Positions 35,360 to 45,625 of a stretch of 64,000 bases of DNA are shown one piece after another; the stretch's first letter is position 1; each line of letters starts with the position of its first letter. This stretch comes from Methylobrevis albus. GTDB taxonomy: Bacteria; Pseudomonadota; Alphaproteobacteria; Rhizobiales; Pleomorphomonadaceae. Where the stretch lies: the NCBI RefSeq assembly GCF_015904235.1, contig NZ_JADZLT010000050.1:366769-430768 (forward strand), given 5' to 3'. Both the position numbers and the translations under genes were made by a program. The notes under the pieces are model-generated. The model made no database searches. It was given only the letters and a program-made list of their open reading frames with translations, and was not told the DNA's origin.

Positions 35360-36514
35360 TCAGGACTGGCCGGCCGCCGCCAGTTCTCCGCTGCGGGCCG
35401 GCTTCATCCCCGCGGCGCGGCGCATGACGGGTTCCGGCAGGCTCGCGACCTCGATGCGGGTGCGCGGCAGGGCGGCCGGGTACTTCGCACGCAGGAACTC
35501 GACCAGCTGCTCGCGCACGATGCAGCGCAGGTCGAAGGTGCGCGGCGCCGTGGTGGCGCTGACGAGGATGCGCACCTCCATCACGCTCTCGCGGAAATCC
35601 GTCACCTGCACCGCCACCACCTTGCGGTCCCACAGCGGCGAGGCGCTGGCGATGCGCTCGACCTCGGCGCGGATGTCGGCGACGGGGACGTCGTAGTCGA
35701 GATAGATCATCACCGTGCCGATCAGCGCCGAGCCCTCGCGGGTCCAGTTCTGGAACGGCTGCTCGATGAAATAGCTGAGCGGCAGCACCAGCCGGCGCCA
35801 ATCCCACAGCCGCAGCACGACATAGGTGGCGGTGATCTCCTCGACGTTGCCCCACTCGCCCTCGACCAGCAGCGCGTCGTCGAGGCGCAGCGGCTGGGTG
35901 ACGGCGAGCTGGATGCCGGCGAACAGGTTTTTCAGCACCGACTGCAGCGCGAGGCCGATGACGACGCCGGCGGCGCCTGCCGAGGCGAGCAGCGAGACGC
36001 CGTACTGCCGCACGCTCTCGAAGGTCATCATCACCGCCGCGACGGCGATCACGTAGATCAAAAAATTCGCCACCCGCTCGAGGATGCGCGACTGGGTGAC
36101 GTGCTTGCGCGCCAGGAGGTTGTCCTCGGCGTCGAGCTTGAAGCGGCGCAGATAGACCGTGGTCCAGATGTGCAGCGCGGTGCGGGCGATCCAGCCGAGC
36201 AGCACGATGAAGGCGATCTGCAGCAGCCGGCGCATCCAGTCGGCCTGGTCGCCGGTGAGCGGCGCCACCGTGCTGGCGGCGCCCAGCACCACGATTACCA
36301 TGGCGAGCCGCACCGGCCCGCCGGTGCGCGCCACCAGCGAGCGCCAGAACAGGTCGCGCTCGGCGACGAGCTGCGTCAGCAGCCGGAACACGATGCGGTG
36401 CACGAGCAGCGCCAGCAGCACCGCGACGGCGAACAGCACCAGACTGACCGCCCAACCCGGCAGCCAGCCGAGCTCGGAGTCGATCTCGCGGAGGATCGGT
36501 TCGATGGTTTCCAT
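35360..36514 (-). CDS. MscS-family mechanosensitive ion channel
   Basis: A 384-residue inner-membrane channel. Four membrane segments precede the MscS core. The pore helix reads YGVSLLASAGAAGVVIGLALQ at about residue 185-205, followed by SVLKNLFAGIQLAVTQPLRLDD and the beta domain (GEWGNVEEITATYVVLRLWD near 233). The C-terminal domain is about 120 residues long. METIEPILREI at 36514 is the start; the ribosome site is weak. It protects the cell against hypo-osmotic shock or a related stress. Confidence 0.92.
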   Translation of the reverse strand: METIEPILREIDSELGWLPGWAVSLVLFAVAVLLALLVHRIVFRLLTQLVAERDLFWRSLVARTGGPVRLAMVIVVLGAASTVAPLTGDQADWMRRLLQIAFIVLLGWIARTALHIWTTVYLRRFKLDAEDNLLARKHVTQSRILERVANFLIYVIAVAAVMMTFESVRQYGVSLLASAGAAGVVIGLALQSVLKNLFAGIQLAVTQPLRLDDALLVEGEWGNVEEITATYVVLRLWDWRRLVLPLSYFIEQPFQNWTREGSALIGTVMIYLDYDVPVADIRAEVERIASASPLWDRKVVAVQVTDFRESVMEVRILVSATTAPRTFDLRCIVREQLVEFLRAKYPAALPRTRIEVASLPEPVMRRAAGMKPARSGELAAAGQS

Positions 36515-37416
36515 GGGGTTCCCTTCGACGGATGTCCGATGGAGGGAACGGGGGGCGGGGGAAGGTGTTCCCGCAGTGCAGCATATGGTGCGGCGCATGG
36601 CGGCGCGCCCCGCGCGGCCGGCCGCCGGGGGCATCGGATGGTCTGGCCCGGCCCGGCGCGAGGGCCGAGGGGGGATGGGGCGCCGAAAGGCGCGGCATTG
36701 GTCCTGCCGGATCCGGCGGCGGGCCGCGGATCGCCTTTGCGCGGGCGATCCTGCGGCGGACGGCGGTGGCCGCGTCCTGCGGCGTCCGCTCCTTCCCGTC
36801 AGCCGGCTCCGTCGCGCCCCGGCCCTGGCGCGGCAGCGGTCTTGCGAAACCGCGGCACGCCCCGTTCGGGCCGGACGCTCGCCTTGCGGCGCCCCATCAC
36901 GCCACGTCTCCAACCCCAGGACCGCTCTCGCGGCCGCGGCGGACAGATGACTCGGCAACGGCGCTCGCACCAGGGCATTTCCGCGGCCGCTCCACCTGCG
37001 CCTTCATCCCGGCGGATTTCGCCGCCGTTCACCGTGGCTCGCATCACCGGACTACCGGCAACCGCTCGTAGTGGCAGCCGGCGGTTCCCCGAGGCCGCCC
37101 GGGAGCCCGGCCGCGACAGCCGGGCGCGCGGGCGCCGCACCCCACCCCATCGCCCAGACGCCTCCGGACGGCGCCCCTCGCGGGTGGGATGGAGGGAGTA
37201 TGGGGGAGGATTGAGGGAGGGGGATAAGGGGGGAGACGCTAGGGCGAACGCGCATGATGACTAGCACATGTAGAGGGCGCGGATAGAGGCGGTGAGGTGA
37301 GCCGTCATGCACACCCTGAGCAAAACCAGGCCCCGGGAGAAGGCAACCACTAGGCAACGCCTTGTCTTCCAGACTCTTCCATGCAAAAATTGCAACCTGA
37401 AGGAGCATAGAAGACA
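36515..37416. other. About 900 bases without a recognisable gene
   Basis: Open frames exist on both strands but all are low-complexity Arg/Pro/Gly translations typical of GC-rich non-coding DNA. The stretch 37185-37240 on the plus strand is almost pure purine (GGAGGG-type). Base composition drops from about 37250 onwards, which marks the left boundary of the AT-rich insert that begins with the gene at 37417. No tRNA or integrase was found. Confidence 0.5.
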
Positions 37417-40400
37417 ATGACCGGCAAAGAATTTATTGACGTCTTAATTGTTGTCCCATTAGAAGAGGAGCTTTTAGAGGTTTCTAATGTATTCCCATTC
37501 CTTGAGGACCGAACAGATGGGACGTCGCTACGATATATAGCGGAAAATTTTTCATCTGACCTTCGCGTTCTTGTTGTCCAGCAACAAGGCATGGGAAACT
37601 CTCATGCAAGGCGATCAGTCCACGATGTTCTTGCAATCTACGACGTCGGAATAATTGTATGTATCGGCATCGCTGGCTCACTTTCGAGCGACCTTCGCTT
37701 ATGCGATGTTTGCTATTCTGAGTCCGTCATAGATATTCTTGAAAATGCGAAAGTTGAAGATGACGGTCAAGGAATAAATATTTCCTTCTCCCCAACGCAC
37801 TTTAGTACACCTGCCCAAATTACTGCGGCCCTCAATTTTTCCAGAGTTCATCCCAATTTGAGACAGCAGTATGCGGCTTGGCAAGAAGAGTGCAAGGAAT
37901 TTGCCGCATCGATTCTTCCAGATCCCGTAATAGAAAGGGATGGAAAATCTCGAATCCTTTCTATACCAAACTCTAAAAATGGTGTTATCGCCTGCGGGTC
38001 CGTTTCAAAAAGTTCTGATTACAACGCGAAAATACGATCGATCGAACGAAAGATCTTGGCTATCGAAACTGAGTCCGGCGGAATTTTCGAGATAGGAAAG
38101 CACGCACTTATACCTTGTTTGACTATTCGCGGAATCTCCGATCACGCCGACAAAAATAAAAATAAACTTGAAGAACAAACAGGTGCCAAAGTTCGGCGTA
38201 TTGCCGCCTCGAATGCAGCCAAATTTTTCAAACTCCAACTGCAAAATCCCTATTTTCTGAGTGCTCTCAAAGCAGCCTCTGCACGCAATCAACTTCCGCT
38301 CGACCTTGAGAAAAAGGAATTTAACCAGCAAGCTGACAATTTAATTGGGATTATCGCTTCTATAGAAGATGTTCTGGATTCTCGTCTTCGGGAGCTGTCT
38401 CCAGAATTCAAACTTCAAGCAAAAGGCTATCGTCTACCAGTGCCCAGAATCCGAGAGGTCCAGTACACAGGCGCTCTGGGATACAACTTCACATCCGACC
38501 CTCTCGAAGTTCGAAAAGCACTTGAGGCGGACAACGTGATTTTGCTGACACTTTCGCGTACCTACCCCGACAGCAGCCTTCCTTGGGTAATCGCGAACGA
38601 CCTACTCAAAGCTGAAATTGACGGAAAGCAAGCACTTCCAATTGTTGTTCATGAGTCGCAGGTGAGACCAACCGCACGGAATATGTCATCCGCTTCCGCA
38701 TACGGTTTCCATATTCCCAGTAATCTCAACGGCACCCAGATTATTTACATAATTGATGGCATCCCTTTGGAATCGTCAACCCGTATGCGCTTCCTCGAGT
38801 CCGAAATTAAGAGCAATCCAAAATGTAAATTTGTAATTGTTACGAGAAATGAAACAAGCATAGTCGCCGAGAGTGAATTTTCTGCCTCCGTTGGTGCTAG
38901 CTTATACAATTTAACTAGCGTCTCGTTTGTTGAGATTGCACATTTTGTGCAAAAAAACTTTGAACTATCTTCTGCCGAATCCGAAGTAATCGCTTTGCGT
39001 CTAAGGGACACTTTTCGGCATTTTGATCTTTCCGCGCACCCAACGTATTTTGCGGGCATTAACAAGGAAGTTCTTACCGCTCTGTTGCAAGCCAATCGAC
39101 GCGCCGAACTTATACAACTCGCAGTTGATGGCTTTTTAACTTTTGTAGTTGCCGGGGATAAAGCGAAAATCACCCTAAGCAGAACCACTAGAAAGAAATT
39201 CCTTCGAAAAATTGCCTGTATAATTCAGCTTGAGGAGCGAGCGCTTAGTCAGTCTGAACTAATTGAATTTACGAAAGATTTCGCCGAGATTAATGACTTC
39301 GAGATTGATCCAATATTTTTTGTGACGTCGTTTGTTGATGCTGGCGTTCTCCATTTTCATGAAGGAAATGTCAAATTTTCTCTTCCTTTTATTCAATCAT
39401 ATCTGCTGGCAGAAGAACTTTGTGAGCATCCCGACAAAGCTCGATCTTATTTTGATCTTCATAAATCAGGATTTGATATGGGTACCTTTGACCTTTATGC
39501 CGAATTGGGTGCATCGACTGCGGTAGTTGACCACGTAATTGATTCAATCGAGATATCGATTGAAAACATCGGCTTAAATGATAACGAGCAGCACATTCTC
39601 TTTGGAGACATTAGACCTGCATCACTAAAAAGCATTGAACGCTTAGGGCATCTTCAGCAGTCAATGCGTCGCCTTACGGACGATGTTCAGAAAGGAAAGG
39701 GAGATAAAGAGCGCAAGCAAAGAATTATTGATATAGCGGACAGAATCCGTGAGACGGCAGCCGACAAATCAAAATTCGGTCGCGACCATGAAAATGATGG
39801 CAGATCAATCGATGAGTCTAAGATTCGTTTGTCCTCAAAAAGCTGGGCCGTCGGCACAACTCTTTTAGGAGCCGCAGCTGAGGGACTACTTGGTGAAACG
39901 AAAAAAAGACTGGCGCAAGACCTTGTTGCTCTCGGAAGTTCAATCGTGCATCGATGGACCATAGCTCATGTCGAAGTTGACTTCGATCAGATAAAATTAG
40001 ATCTCACTTCAGAATCATCTATAAATGAAATTTTTTCTGGTTCTGATATAGATGCATCAGAAGCAAAGAAAAAGATTGCTGGTCTGGTCGATCTTCTTGA
40101 ATTTAGTTTTCTGGCTGAGCCTGCCCGAAGGATTCTCAGTCACATCTGCGAGGGCGCCAGACAAAAAGTGCTCGTTGGCAGCGTCGAACGCGCCAGTCCG
40201 GAAGGTCTGTTTGAGGAGCTATTTCACGGAGTTTGGCTGAGCGACATCGACAGCGAACGCGGCCAGAAACGGCTTTTGTCATCTATTAAGGCGCTGCCAA
40301 ACGTACCGTTTCTAAGGATCGTTTTAGCCACTCACCTTCTTGCCCGTGTTTACTGGAACCATTGGCAAAAGGAAGATCGCCTCCGACTTCTGGAACTTGC

Positions 40401-40518
40401 GGCGGAATCTGCCAAGCCGTTATTCCAATTGGACAAAGGCCGGATCCAACGCCTTGTCGACCGAACAGCTAACATTGATGCTGAAGATTGTCTGGATGGG
40501 AATGATCAGAGTTCCTGA
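37417..40518 (+). CDS. PNP-type nucleosidase fused to STAND-like protein lacking a P-loop (putative defence effector)
   Basis: A 1033-residue cytoplasmic protein. Residues 6-265 form a purine nucleoside phosphorylase/MTAN-like domain: IVVPLEEELLEV, VVQQQGMGNSHARR, VCIGIAGSL at 81-89, IETESGG at 216-222 and IRGISDHAD at 237-245. The Glu and Asp-242 correspond to the catalytic pair of MTA/SAH nucleosidases. Residues 350-560 have the order of a STAND/NACHT ATPase: a strand at 373-380, a Walker B-like IIYIIDG ending at Asp-447/Gly-448, and a sensor-like VIVTR at 473-477. The Walker A position (377-390, TLSRTYPDSSLPW) has no GxxxxGK(S/T). The rest is helical. Two sampled 60-base lines are 37% and 52% G+C, far below the neighbours. 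The stop is 14 bases from the uvrB stop. AAGGAG is 12 bases before the ATG. ATP-cleaving nucleosidase domains occur in anti-phage systems, so defence is the best inference. Confidence 0.7.
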   Translation: MTGKEFIDVLIVVPLEEELLEVSNVFPFLEDRTDGTSLRYIAENFSSDLRVLVVQQQGMGNSHARRSVHDVLAIYDVGIIVCIGIAGSLSSDLRLCDVCYSESVIDILENAKVEDDGQGINISFSPTHFSTPAQITAALNFSRVHPNLRQQYAAWQEECKEFAASILPDPVIERDGKSRILSIPNSKNGVIACGSVSKSSDYNAKIRSIERKILAIETESGGIFEIGKHALIPCLTIRGISDHADKNKNKLEEQTGAKVRRIAASNAAKFFKLQLQNPYFLSALKAASARNQLPLDLEKKEFNQQADNLIGIIASIEDVLDSRLRELSPEFKLQAKGYRLPVPRIREVQYTGALGYNFTSDPLEVRKALEADNVILLTLSRTYPDSSLPWVIANDLLKAEIDGKQALPIVVHESQVRPTARNMSSASAYGFHIPSNLNGTQIIYIIDGIPLESSTRMRFLESEIKSNPKCKFVIVTRNETSIVAESEFSASVGASLYNLTSVSFVEIAHFVQKNFELSSAESEVIALRLRDTFRHFDLSAHPTYFAGINKEVLTALLQANRRAELIQLAVDGFLTFVVAGDKAKITLSRTTRKKFLRKIACIIQLEERALSQSELIEFTKDFAEINDFEIDPIFFVTSFVDAGVLHFHEGNVKFSLPFIQSYLLAEELCEHPDKARSYFDLHKSGFDMGTFDLYAELGASTAVVDHVIDSIEISIENIGLNDNEQHILFGDIRPASLKSIERLGHLQQSMRRLTDDVQKGKGDKERKQRIIDIADRIRETAADKSKFGRDHENDGRSIDESKIRLSSKSWAVGTTLLGAAAEGLLGETKKRLAQDLVALGSSIVHRWTIAHVEVDFDQIKLDLTSESSINEIFSGSDIDASEAKKKIAGLVDLLEFSFLAEPARRILSHICEGARQKVLVGSVERASPEGLFEELFHGVWLSDIDSERGQKRLLSSIKALPNVPFLRIVLATHLLARVYWNHWQKEDRLRLLELAAESAKPLFQLDKGRIQRLVDRTANIDAEDCLDGNDQSS

Positions 40519-40532
40519 TCGTCTCCTCCCCC

Positions 40533-43355
40533 CTACCCCTTCCGCCTCCCCCCCGGCCGATAGTTCTTCGTCATCGGGTCGGGCTTCTGGAACACCTTGC
40601 CCTCGCCCACCGGCACGGTCATGTCCGTGCCGGGGCCCATGTCGTCGAGGCTTGGCTTTGCCACCTTCGACTTGCGCGGGCCGTGCGGGTCGTCGGGGCT
40701 GCCGATGGGGAGGGTTCGGTTGTGGGGGCCCATTTCGTGGCTGGCGGGCTTGTGGACGCGGGTGGCGCCGCGGCCCTTGGTGCCGGCGGGGTCCTTGCGG
40801 TCGCCGCGGTAGCCGCCGGTGCGGTCGTCGACGCTCGCCTGGCGGGCGAGCGGGTCGTCGGCGACGGCGAGCTCGGTTTCCTTCAGGCGCTTGACCTCGT
40901 CGCGCAGACGGGCGGCGGTTTCGAACTCAAGGTCGGCGGCGGCGTCCTTCATGCGGCGCTCGAGGTCGGCGATGTGGGCCTTGAGGTTGTGGCCGACGAG
41001 GGTGCCCTCCTCGGCGAAGCCGGCGTCGACGGTGACGTGGTCCTGCTCGTAGATCGAGCCCATGATGTCGCCGATCGAGCGGCGCACGCTTTCCGGCGTG
41101 ATGCCGTGCTCGGCGTTGTAGGCGAGCTGCTTCTCGCGGCGCCGGTTGGTCTCGGCGATGGCGCGCTCCATCGAGCCGGTGGTGTGGTCGGCGTAGAGGA
41201 TGACGCGGCCGTCGACGTTGCGCGCGGCGCGGCCGATGGTCTGCACCAGCGAGGTTTCGGAGCGCAGAAAACCTTCCTTGTCGGCATCGAGAATGGCGAC
41301 GAGGGCGCACTCGGGGATGTCGAGGCCCTCGCGCAGCAGGTTGATGCCGATCAGCACGTCGAAGGCGCCGAGGCGGAGATCGCGCAGGATCTCGATGCGC
41401 TCCAGCGTCTCGATGTCGGAGTGCATGTAGCGGACGCGGACGCCGTTGTCGTGCAGGTACTCGGTGAGGTCCTCGGCCATGCGTTTTGTCAATGTGGTGA
41501 CGAGGGTGCGGTAGCCCTTCAGCGCGACCTGCTTCACCTCGCCGAGCAGGTCGTCGACCTGGGTGCGGGCGGGGCGGATGTCGATCGGCGGGTCGATCAG
41601 GCCGGTCGGGCGGATCACCTGCTCGGCGAAGGTGCCGCCCGACTGCTCCAGCTCCCAGCCGCCGGGGGTGGCGGAGACGGCCACCGTCTGCGGCCGCATC
41701 GCGTCCCATTCCTCGAAGCGCAGCGGGCGGTTGTCCATGCACGACGGCAGGCGGAAGCCGTATTCCGCCAGCGTCGCCTTGCGGCGGAAGTCGCCTTTGT
41801 ACATGGCGCCGATCTGCGGGATGGTGACGTGGCTCTCGTCGACGAAGACCAGCGCGTTGTCGGGCAAATATTCGAACAGCGTCGGCGGCGGGTCGCCGGG
41901 GGCGCGGCCGGTGAGGTAGCGCGAGTAGTTCTCGATGCCGGCGCAGGAGCCGGTCGCCTCCAGCATCTCGAGGTCGAAGCGGCAGCGCTGCTCCAGCCGC
42001 TGCGCCTCGAGCAGGCGGCCGTGCGCCTCGAGCTCGGCGAGGCGGCCCTTCAGCTCGGCCTTGATCGACTTGGTCGCCTGGGCGAGCGTCGGCTTCGGCG
42101 TGACGTAGTGCGAATTGGCGTAGAACTTCACGTATTTGAGGTCGGCGGCCTTCTGGCCGGTGAGCGGATCGAACTCGGTGATCGATTCCACCTCGTCGCC
42201 GAACAGCGACACGCGCCAGGCGCGGTCTTCCAGGTGGGCGGGGAACACTTCCACCGTGTCGCCGCGGACGCGGAACGAGCCGCGCACGAAGGCCATGTCC
42301 TGGCGCTTGTACTGCAGGGCGACGAGGTCGGCGAGCAGCTGGCGCTGGTCGATGCGCTCGCCGACCTCGAGGCCGAAGGTCATCGCGGTGTAGGTCTCGA
42401 CCGAGCCGATACCGTAGATGCACGACACCGAGGCGACGATGATGACGTCGTCGCGCTCGAGCAGCGCGCGCGTCGCCGAATGGCGCATGCGGTCGATCTG
42501 CTCGTTGATCGAGGATTCCTTCTCGATGTAGGTGTCGGTGCGCGGAACGTAGGCTTCCGGCTGGTAGTAGTCGTAGTAGCTGACGAAATACTCGACGGCG
42601 TTGTCGGGGAAGAACGACTTGAACTCGCCGTAGAGCTGCGCCGCCAGCGTCTTGTTCGGCGCCAGCACCAGCGCCGGGCGCTGGGTGCGGTCGATGATCT
42701 GGGCGGCGGTGTAGGTCTTGCCCGAGCCGGTGACGCCGAGCAGCACCTGGGTGCGCTCGCCGGTCGCGATGCCCTCGACGAGCTCGGCGATGGCGGTCGG
42801 CTGGTCGCCGGCGGGGGTATAGGCGGAGGCGAGGCGGAACGGCACGCCGCCCTCGGACTTCTCCGGCCGCGCCGGACGGTGCGGCGTCCACGGCTTGCCC
42901 TCGACCTCGGCGCGGCCGCCCTGGATCAGCTTCTCCAGCGCCGCGACGGTGGCGGTGACGCCGGCCTCCGGGTTCGACAGCTCGGCGCGGGCCTTGTTCA
43001 TGGCCACGGCTTCGTCGAGCGACAGGTTCATGCCGGCGACGGGGTTGAGCCCGCCCTCGGAGCGCGCCTTCGGGTCGTTGGTGGCGCCCATCGAGGTGCC
43101 GCGCGCCGAGCGGGCGGGCTTTTGGGCCTTGTCGGCCGGCTTGGCGGATTTTGCCGTGCGGGCGACCGTCTTCGGCGCGGCGGCGGCGAGGCCGTCGAGG
43201 TCGGCGCCGGCGACGTCGCGCAGCCAGTCGGCGACGGAGCCGGTGGCGGGCGCCGGCGTGAAGGAGGCCTGCGGCGCCTCGCCGAAGCCGTCGGGACGAT
43301 CGGCGGCGTCGGTGTCCGGGGCGCGGGGCGGCGATTTCGATGGGGTGCGGCTCAT
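40533..43355 (-). CDS. uvrB: Excinuclease ABC subunit UvrB
   Basis: A 940-residue nucleotide-excision repair helicase. The UvrB core starts near residue 171 with [17 protein letters not shown]. Walker A is [16 protein letters not shown] near 203, the beta-hairpin is [18 protein letters not shown], and [14 protein letters not shown] carries the DEAD-like box. [17 protein letters not shown] and [10 protein letters not shown] are helicase motifs, and a UVR domain ([20 protein letters not shown]) is near the C terminus. About 170 extra residues precede the core and about 90 basic residues follow, well beyond the roughly 670 of E. coli Uvr[12 protein letters not shown] at 43355 is the chosen start. 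Confidence 0.97.
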   Translation of the reverse strand: MSRTPSKSPPRAPDTDAADRPDGFGEAPQASFTPAPATGSVADWLRDVAGADLDGLAAAAPKTVARTAKSAKPADKAQKPARSARGTSMGATNDPKARSEGGLNPVAGMNLSLDEAVAMNKARAELSNPEAGVTATVAALEKLIQGGRAEVEGKPWTPHRPARPEKSEGGVPFRLASAYTPAGDQPTAIAELVEGIATGERTQVLLGVTGSGKTYTAAQIIDRTQRPALVLAPNKTLAAQLYGEFKSFFPDNAVEYFVSYYDYYQPEAYVPRTDTYIEKESSINEQIDRMRHSATRALLERDDVIIVASVSCIYGIGSVETYTAMTFGLEVGERIDQRQLLADLVALQYKRQDMAFVRGSFRVRGDTVEVFPAHLEDRAWRVSLFGDEVESITEFDPLTGQKAADLKYVKFYANSHYVTPKPTLAQATKSIKAELKGRLAELEAHGRLLEAQRLEQRCRFDLEMLEATGSCAGIENYSRYLTGRAPGDPPPTLFEYLPDNALVFVDESHVTIPQIGAMYKGDFRRKATLAEYGFRLPSCMDNRPLRFEEWDAMRPQTVAVSATPGGWELEQSGGTFAEQVIRPTGLIDPPIDIRPARTQVDDLLGEVKQVALKGYRTLVTTLTKRMAEDLTEYLHDNGVRVRYMHSDIETLERIEILRDLRLGAFDVLIGINLLREGLDIPECALVAILDADKEGFLRSETSLVQTIGRAARNVDGRVILYADHTTGSMERAIAETNRRREKQLAYNAEHGITPESVRRSIGDIMGSIYEQDHVTVDAGFAEEGTLVGHNLKAHIADLERRMKDAAADLEFETAARLRDEVKRLKETELAVADDPLARQASVDDRTGGYRGDRKDPAGTKGRGATRVHKPASHEMGPHNRTLPIGSPDDPHGPRKSKVAKPSLDDMGPGTDMTVPVGEGKVFQKPDPMTKNYRPGGRRKG

Positions 43356-43538
43356 TGCCGGAATATGGCGCGAGTCCGCCCGCAGGAAAAGGCCGGAGCA
43401 GAACGAAAAGAGATCGCGCAAGGCTGCTGCGCCGGATCGGCAACGGCCTGGAGAGCGGGTGCGGCGCGCGCCCTCCAGGCTGCCGGCCGACCACGCCCCC
43501 GGCCCGCGCGGGCGGCAGGGTCGTGGCCGGGTCCAAAC

Positions 43539-43630
43539 GCCGCCGGCCGGGGCCGGCGGCGTGGTCGTCAGGCGTGCCGGCCGGGGCCGGCGTCGTGGTG
43601 TTCAGATCCAGCGCCGGCCGGGGCCGGCGC
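43539..43630. repeat. Three GGCCGGGGCCGG palindromes in tandem
   Basis: Palindromic units at 43539-43560, 43576-43591 and 43611-43630 all share the core GCCGGCC-GG-GGCCGGC and are spaced 15 and 19 bases apart. They lie between the uvrB start and the end of the SH3 gene (both minus strand), so they may terminate the SH3 transcript or stem from repeat expansion. Confidence 0.8.
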
Positions 43631-43637
43631 GGGGTCG

Positions 43638-44408
43638 TCAGTTGCAGCGCGGGTCGTTGCGGGCGCCCGGCTGGCGGCAGACGTCGCGCTGGTCGCGGCG
43701 TTCGTTGGCGCCCGACGGATCGCGCATGCCGGTGCCGCCGATGCCGAAGTTGGGGCCGCGGTTGTCGTCGCGGCGGGAATCGTCGCGCCGGGGTTCGTCG
43801 CGGCGGCGGTCGTCGCGGCGACGGTCCTCGATGCGGCGATCGTCGCGGCGGCGCTCCTCGACGCGGCGGTCGTCGCGGCGGCGGTCGTCACGCCACTGGC
43901 CGCGGTCGGGCACGCCGGGGCGGCGCAGGTCGTCGCCGCCGGGGTTGCGCGGCCGCGGGCGGTAGTCGTCATAGTAGACCGGCGGGCGCTGCGGCCGGTC
44001 GTCCCAACGCGGCGAGCGGTACCAGCGCTCCCGCTCGCGGTAGAACGGCCGGTTGACGTACCAGCGGTCCCAGTAGCTCTCGATGCCGAAGGTGATCACC
44101 GGCACGCCGATGCGCGGCGCATAGCGCGGCAGCTCGACGCGCTGCTGCGCGTAGATCATCTCGATGTAGTTGCCCGACACCCAGCCGCGCGCGCCGCGCC
44201 AGTTCACGTCGCACCACGACCAGCCGGCGACGCAGCCGTAGACGTCGATCGCGTCGCCGCGCTGCACCGTGGTGATCTTCGGGTAGGCCGTGCCGGGGCC
44301 GGCGCGCATGTTGACGTTGCCGGTGGCGTAGGCGTTGGCCGCCTCGGCCGCCGCGGGCAACAGCAGCGACGCGACGAGTGCCGCCATCGCAAAGAGCCTG
44401 CGCTTCAT
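43638..44408 (-). CDS. Secreted SH3-domain protein with charged repeats
   Basis: A 256-residue exported protein. A signal peptide ends AAAEAANA at about residue 24. A bacterial SH3 domain covers 25-85: [39 protein letters not shown] and [10 protein letters not shown]. After a Tyr/Trp/Arg-rich linker, residues 165-225 are a low-complexity run of [15 protein letters not shown] units. Bacterial SH3 domains often bind peptidoglycan. The charged tail has no assigned role. The gene is alone between uvrB and rlmJ. Confidence 0.85.
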   Translation of the reverse strand: MKRRLFAMAALVASLLLPAAAEAANAYATGNVNMRAGPGTAYPKITTVQRGDAIDVYGCVAGWSWCDVNWRGARGWVSGNYIEMIYAQQRVELPRYAPRIGVPVITFGIESYWDRWYVNRPFYRERERWYRSPRWDDRPQRPPVYYDDYRPRPRNPGGDDLRRPGVPDRGQWRDDRRRDDRRVEERRRDDRRIEDRRRDDRRRDEPRRDDSRRDDNRGPNFGIGGTGMRDPSGANERRDQRDVCRQPGARNDPRCN

Positions 44409-44660
44409 GACCTGGTCCTCCGTATTCTGTCCGGCGCTTCGCGGCACCGGCTGCGGCGGCATTCGCCGTCCGCGCGGGTAGACGCACGGATCGACCGGAT
44501 GTTCCGCCCCTCGTCAATATAGCGGAGAAGCTGAGCGGGCGCTGAAGCCCGCGTTCATCCACCGTTCAGCTTTCGGGAGAAGGCACCCGCCGGCCGCATC
44601 GCCGGCGCCGCCGCGAAAAGCCGATTTCCCCGGCGCGCGGCATGCTGTAGGCCTCGCGCC

Positions 44661-45503
44661 ATGAACTATCGCCACGCCTTCCATGCCGCCAATTTCGCCG
44701 ACGTGCTGAAGCACGCCGTGCTCGCCCGCATCCTCGCGCACCTCCGCCAGAAGGAGGCCGGGTTCCGCGTGATCGACACCCACGCCGGCATCGGCCTCTA
44801 CGACCTCGCCGGCGACGAGGCGGGGCGGACCGGCGAGTGGCGGGGCGGGCTCGGCCGGGTGCTCGACGCCGCCCTGCCCGCCGCGACGAGCGACTTTCTC
44901 GCCCCCTGGCTCGCCGAGGTGCGCGCCGCCAACGCGGGGCCCGAGATCGCGCTCTATCCCGGCTCGCCGCTGATCGCGGCGCAGATGCTGCGCCCGCAGG
45001 ATACGCTGGTCGCCAACGAGCTGCACCCGGAGGACCACGCGACGCTCGCCGCCGTGCTCGGCAAGGATGCCAAGGTGATGAGCCTCGACGGCTGGACGGC
45101 GGTGAAAAGCCTGCTGCCGCCGCCCGAGCGGCGCGGCCTGCTGCTGATCGACCCGCCGTTCGAGCAGCCGGGCGAATTCGACCGCCTCGCCCGGGCGCTG
45201 ACCGACGCCCACCGCCGCTTCGCCACCGGCATCCAGCTGCTGTGGTATCCGCTGAAGGACCCGCAGGCCGTGGAAAGCTTCATCGACCGCGTCGAGGCCA
45301 CCGGCATCCCGCGCATCCTCCGCCTCGAACACTGGACCCGCCGGGTCACCCCGGACGGCCCGCTGGTGGCGGCGGGGATGCTGGTGGTGAACCCGCCGTG
45401 GACGCTGGCGGACGACGCGAAGGCCGCGCTGCCGGGGCTGACCGAGGCACTGGCGACCGGGCCGGGGGCGGGCTGGCGGGTGGGGTGGGTGGCGGGGGAG
45501 TGA
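44661..45503 (+). CDS. rlmJ: 23S rRNA (adenine(2030)-N(6))-methyltransferase RlmJ
   Basis: A 280-residue SAM-dependent methyltransferase. The N terminus MNYRHAFHAANFADVLKHAV is diagnostic for RlmJ. SAM-binding DTHAGIGLYDL lies near residue 39 and the catalytic LLLIDPPFEQPGEF (DPPF) near 160. It methylates A2030 of 23S rRNA. The length equals the E. coli enzyme. Confidence 0.96.
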   Translation: MNYRHAFHAANFADVLKHAVLARILAHLRQKEAGFRVIDTHAGIGLYDLAGDEAGRTGEWRGGLGRVLDAALPAATSDFLAPWLAEVRAANAGPEIALYPGSPLIAAQMLRPQDTLVANELHPEDHATLAAVLGKDAKVMSLDGWTAVKSLLPPPERRGLLLIDPPFEQPGEFDRLARALTDAHRRFATGIQLLWYPLKDPQAVESFIDRVEATGIPRILRLEHWTRRVTPDGPLVAAGMLVVNPPWTLADDAKAALPGLTEALATGPGAGWRVGWVAGE

Positions 45504-45625
45504 GGGAGCGATTGGCCGGGCCATTCTTCCCCGTGCAAGTCGCGTGCTTCATTTGTGAATCCGGGACGTTCCGCTGGCAGAGATGGTGAGAGCGCTTCCC
45601 GCCGACGCCTCGGCTTTTCCCTCGC

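Noticed and set aside
33758-37264. A 1168-codon plus-strand open frame over RlpA to mscS
   Set aside because: It runs through six real genes in other frames and has no recognisable domain.
37355-40458. 12-base direct repeat CAACGCCTTGTC at 37355-37366 and 40447-40458 as possible insertion ends
   Set aside because: The right copy lies inside the coding sequence, 60 bases before the stop, so it cannot mark the insert edge unless the gene was extended; likely chance.
40683-44522. A 1279-codon plus-strand open frame opposite uvrB
   Set aside because: UvrB motifs on the minus strand are unmistakable; this is a shadow.
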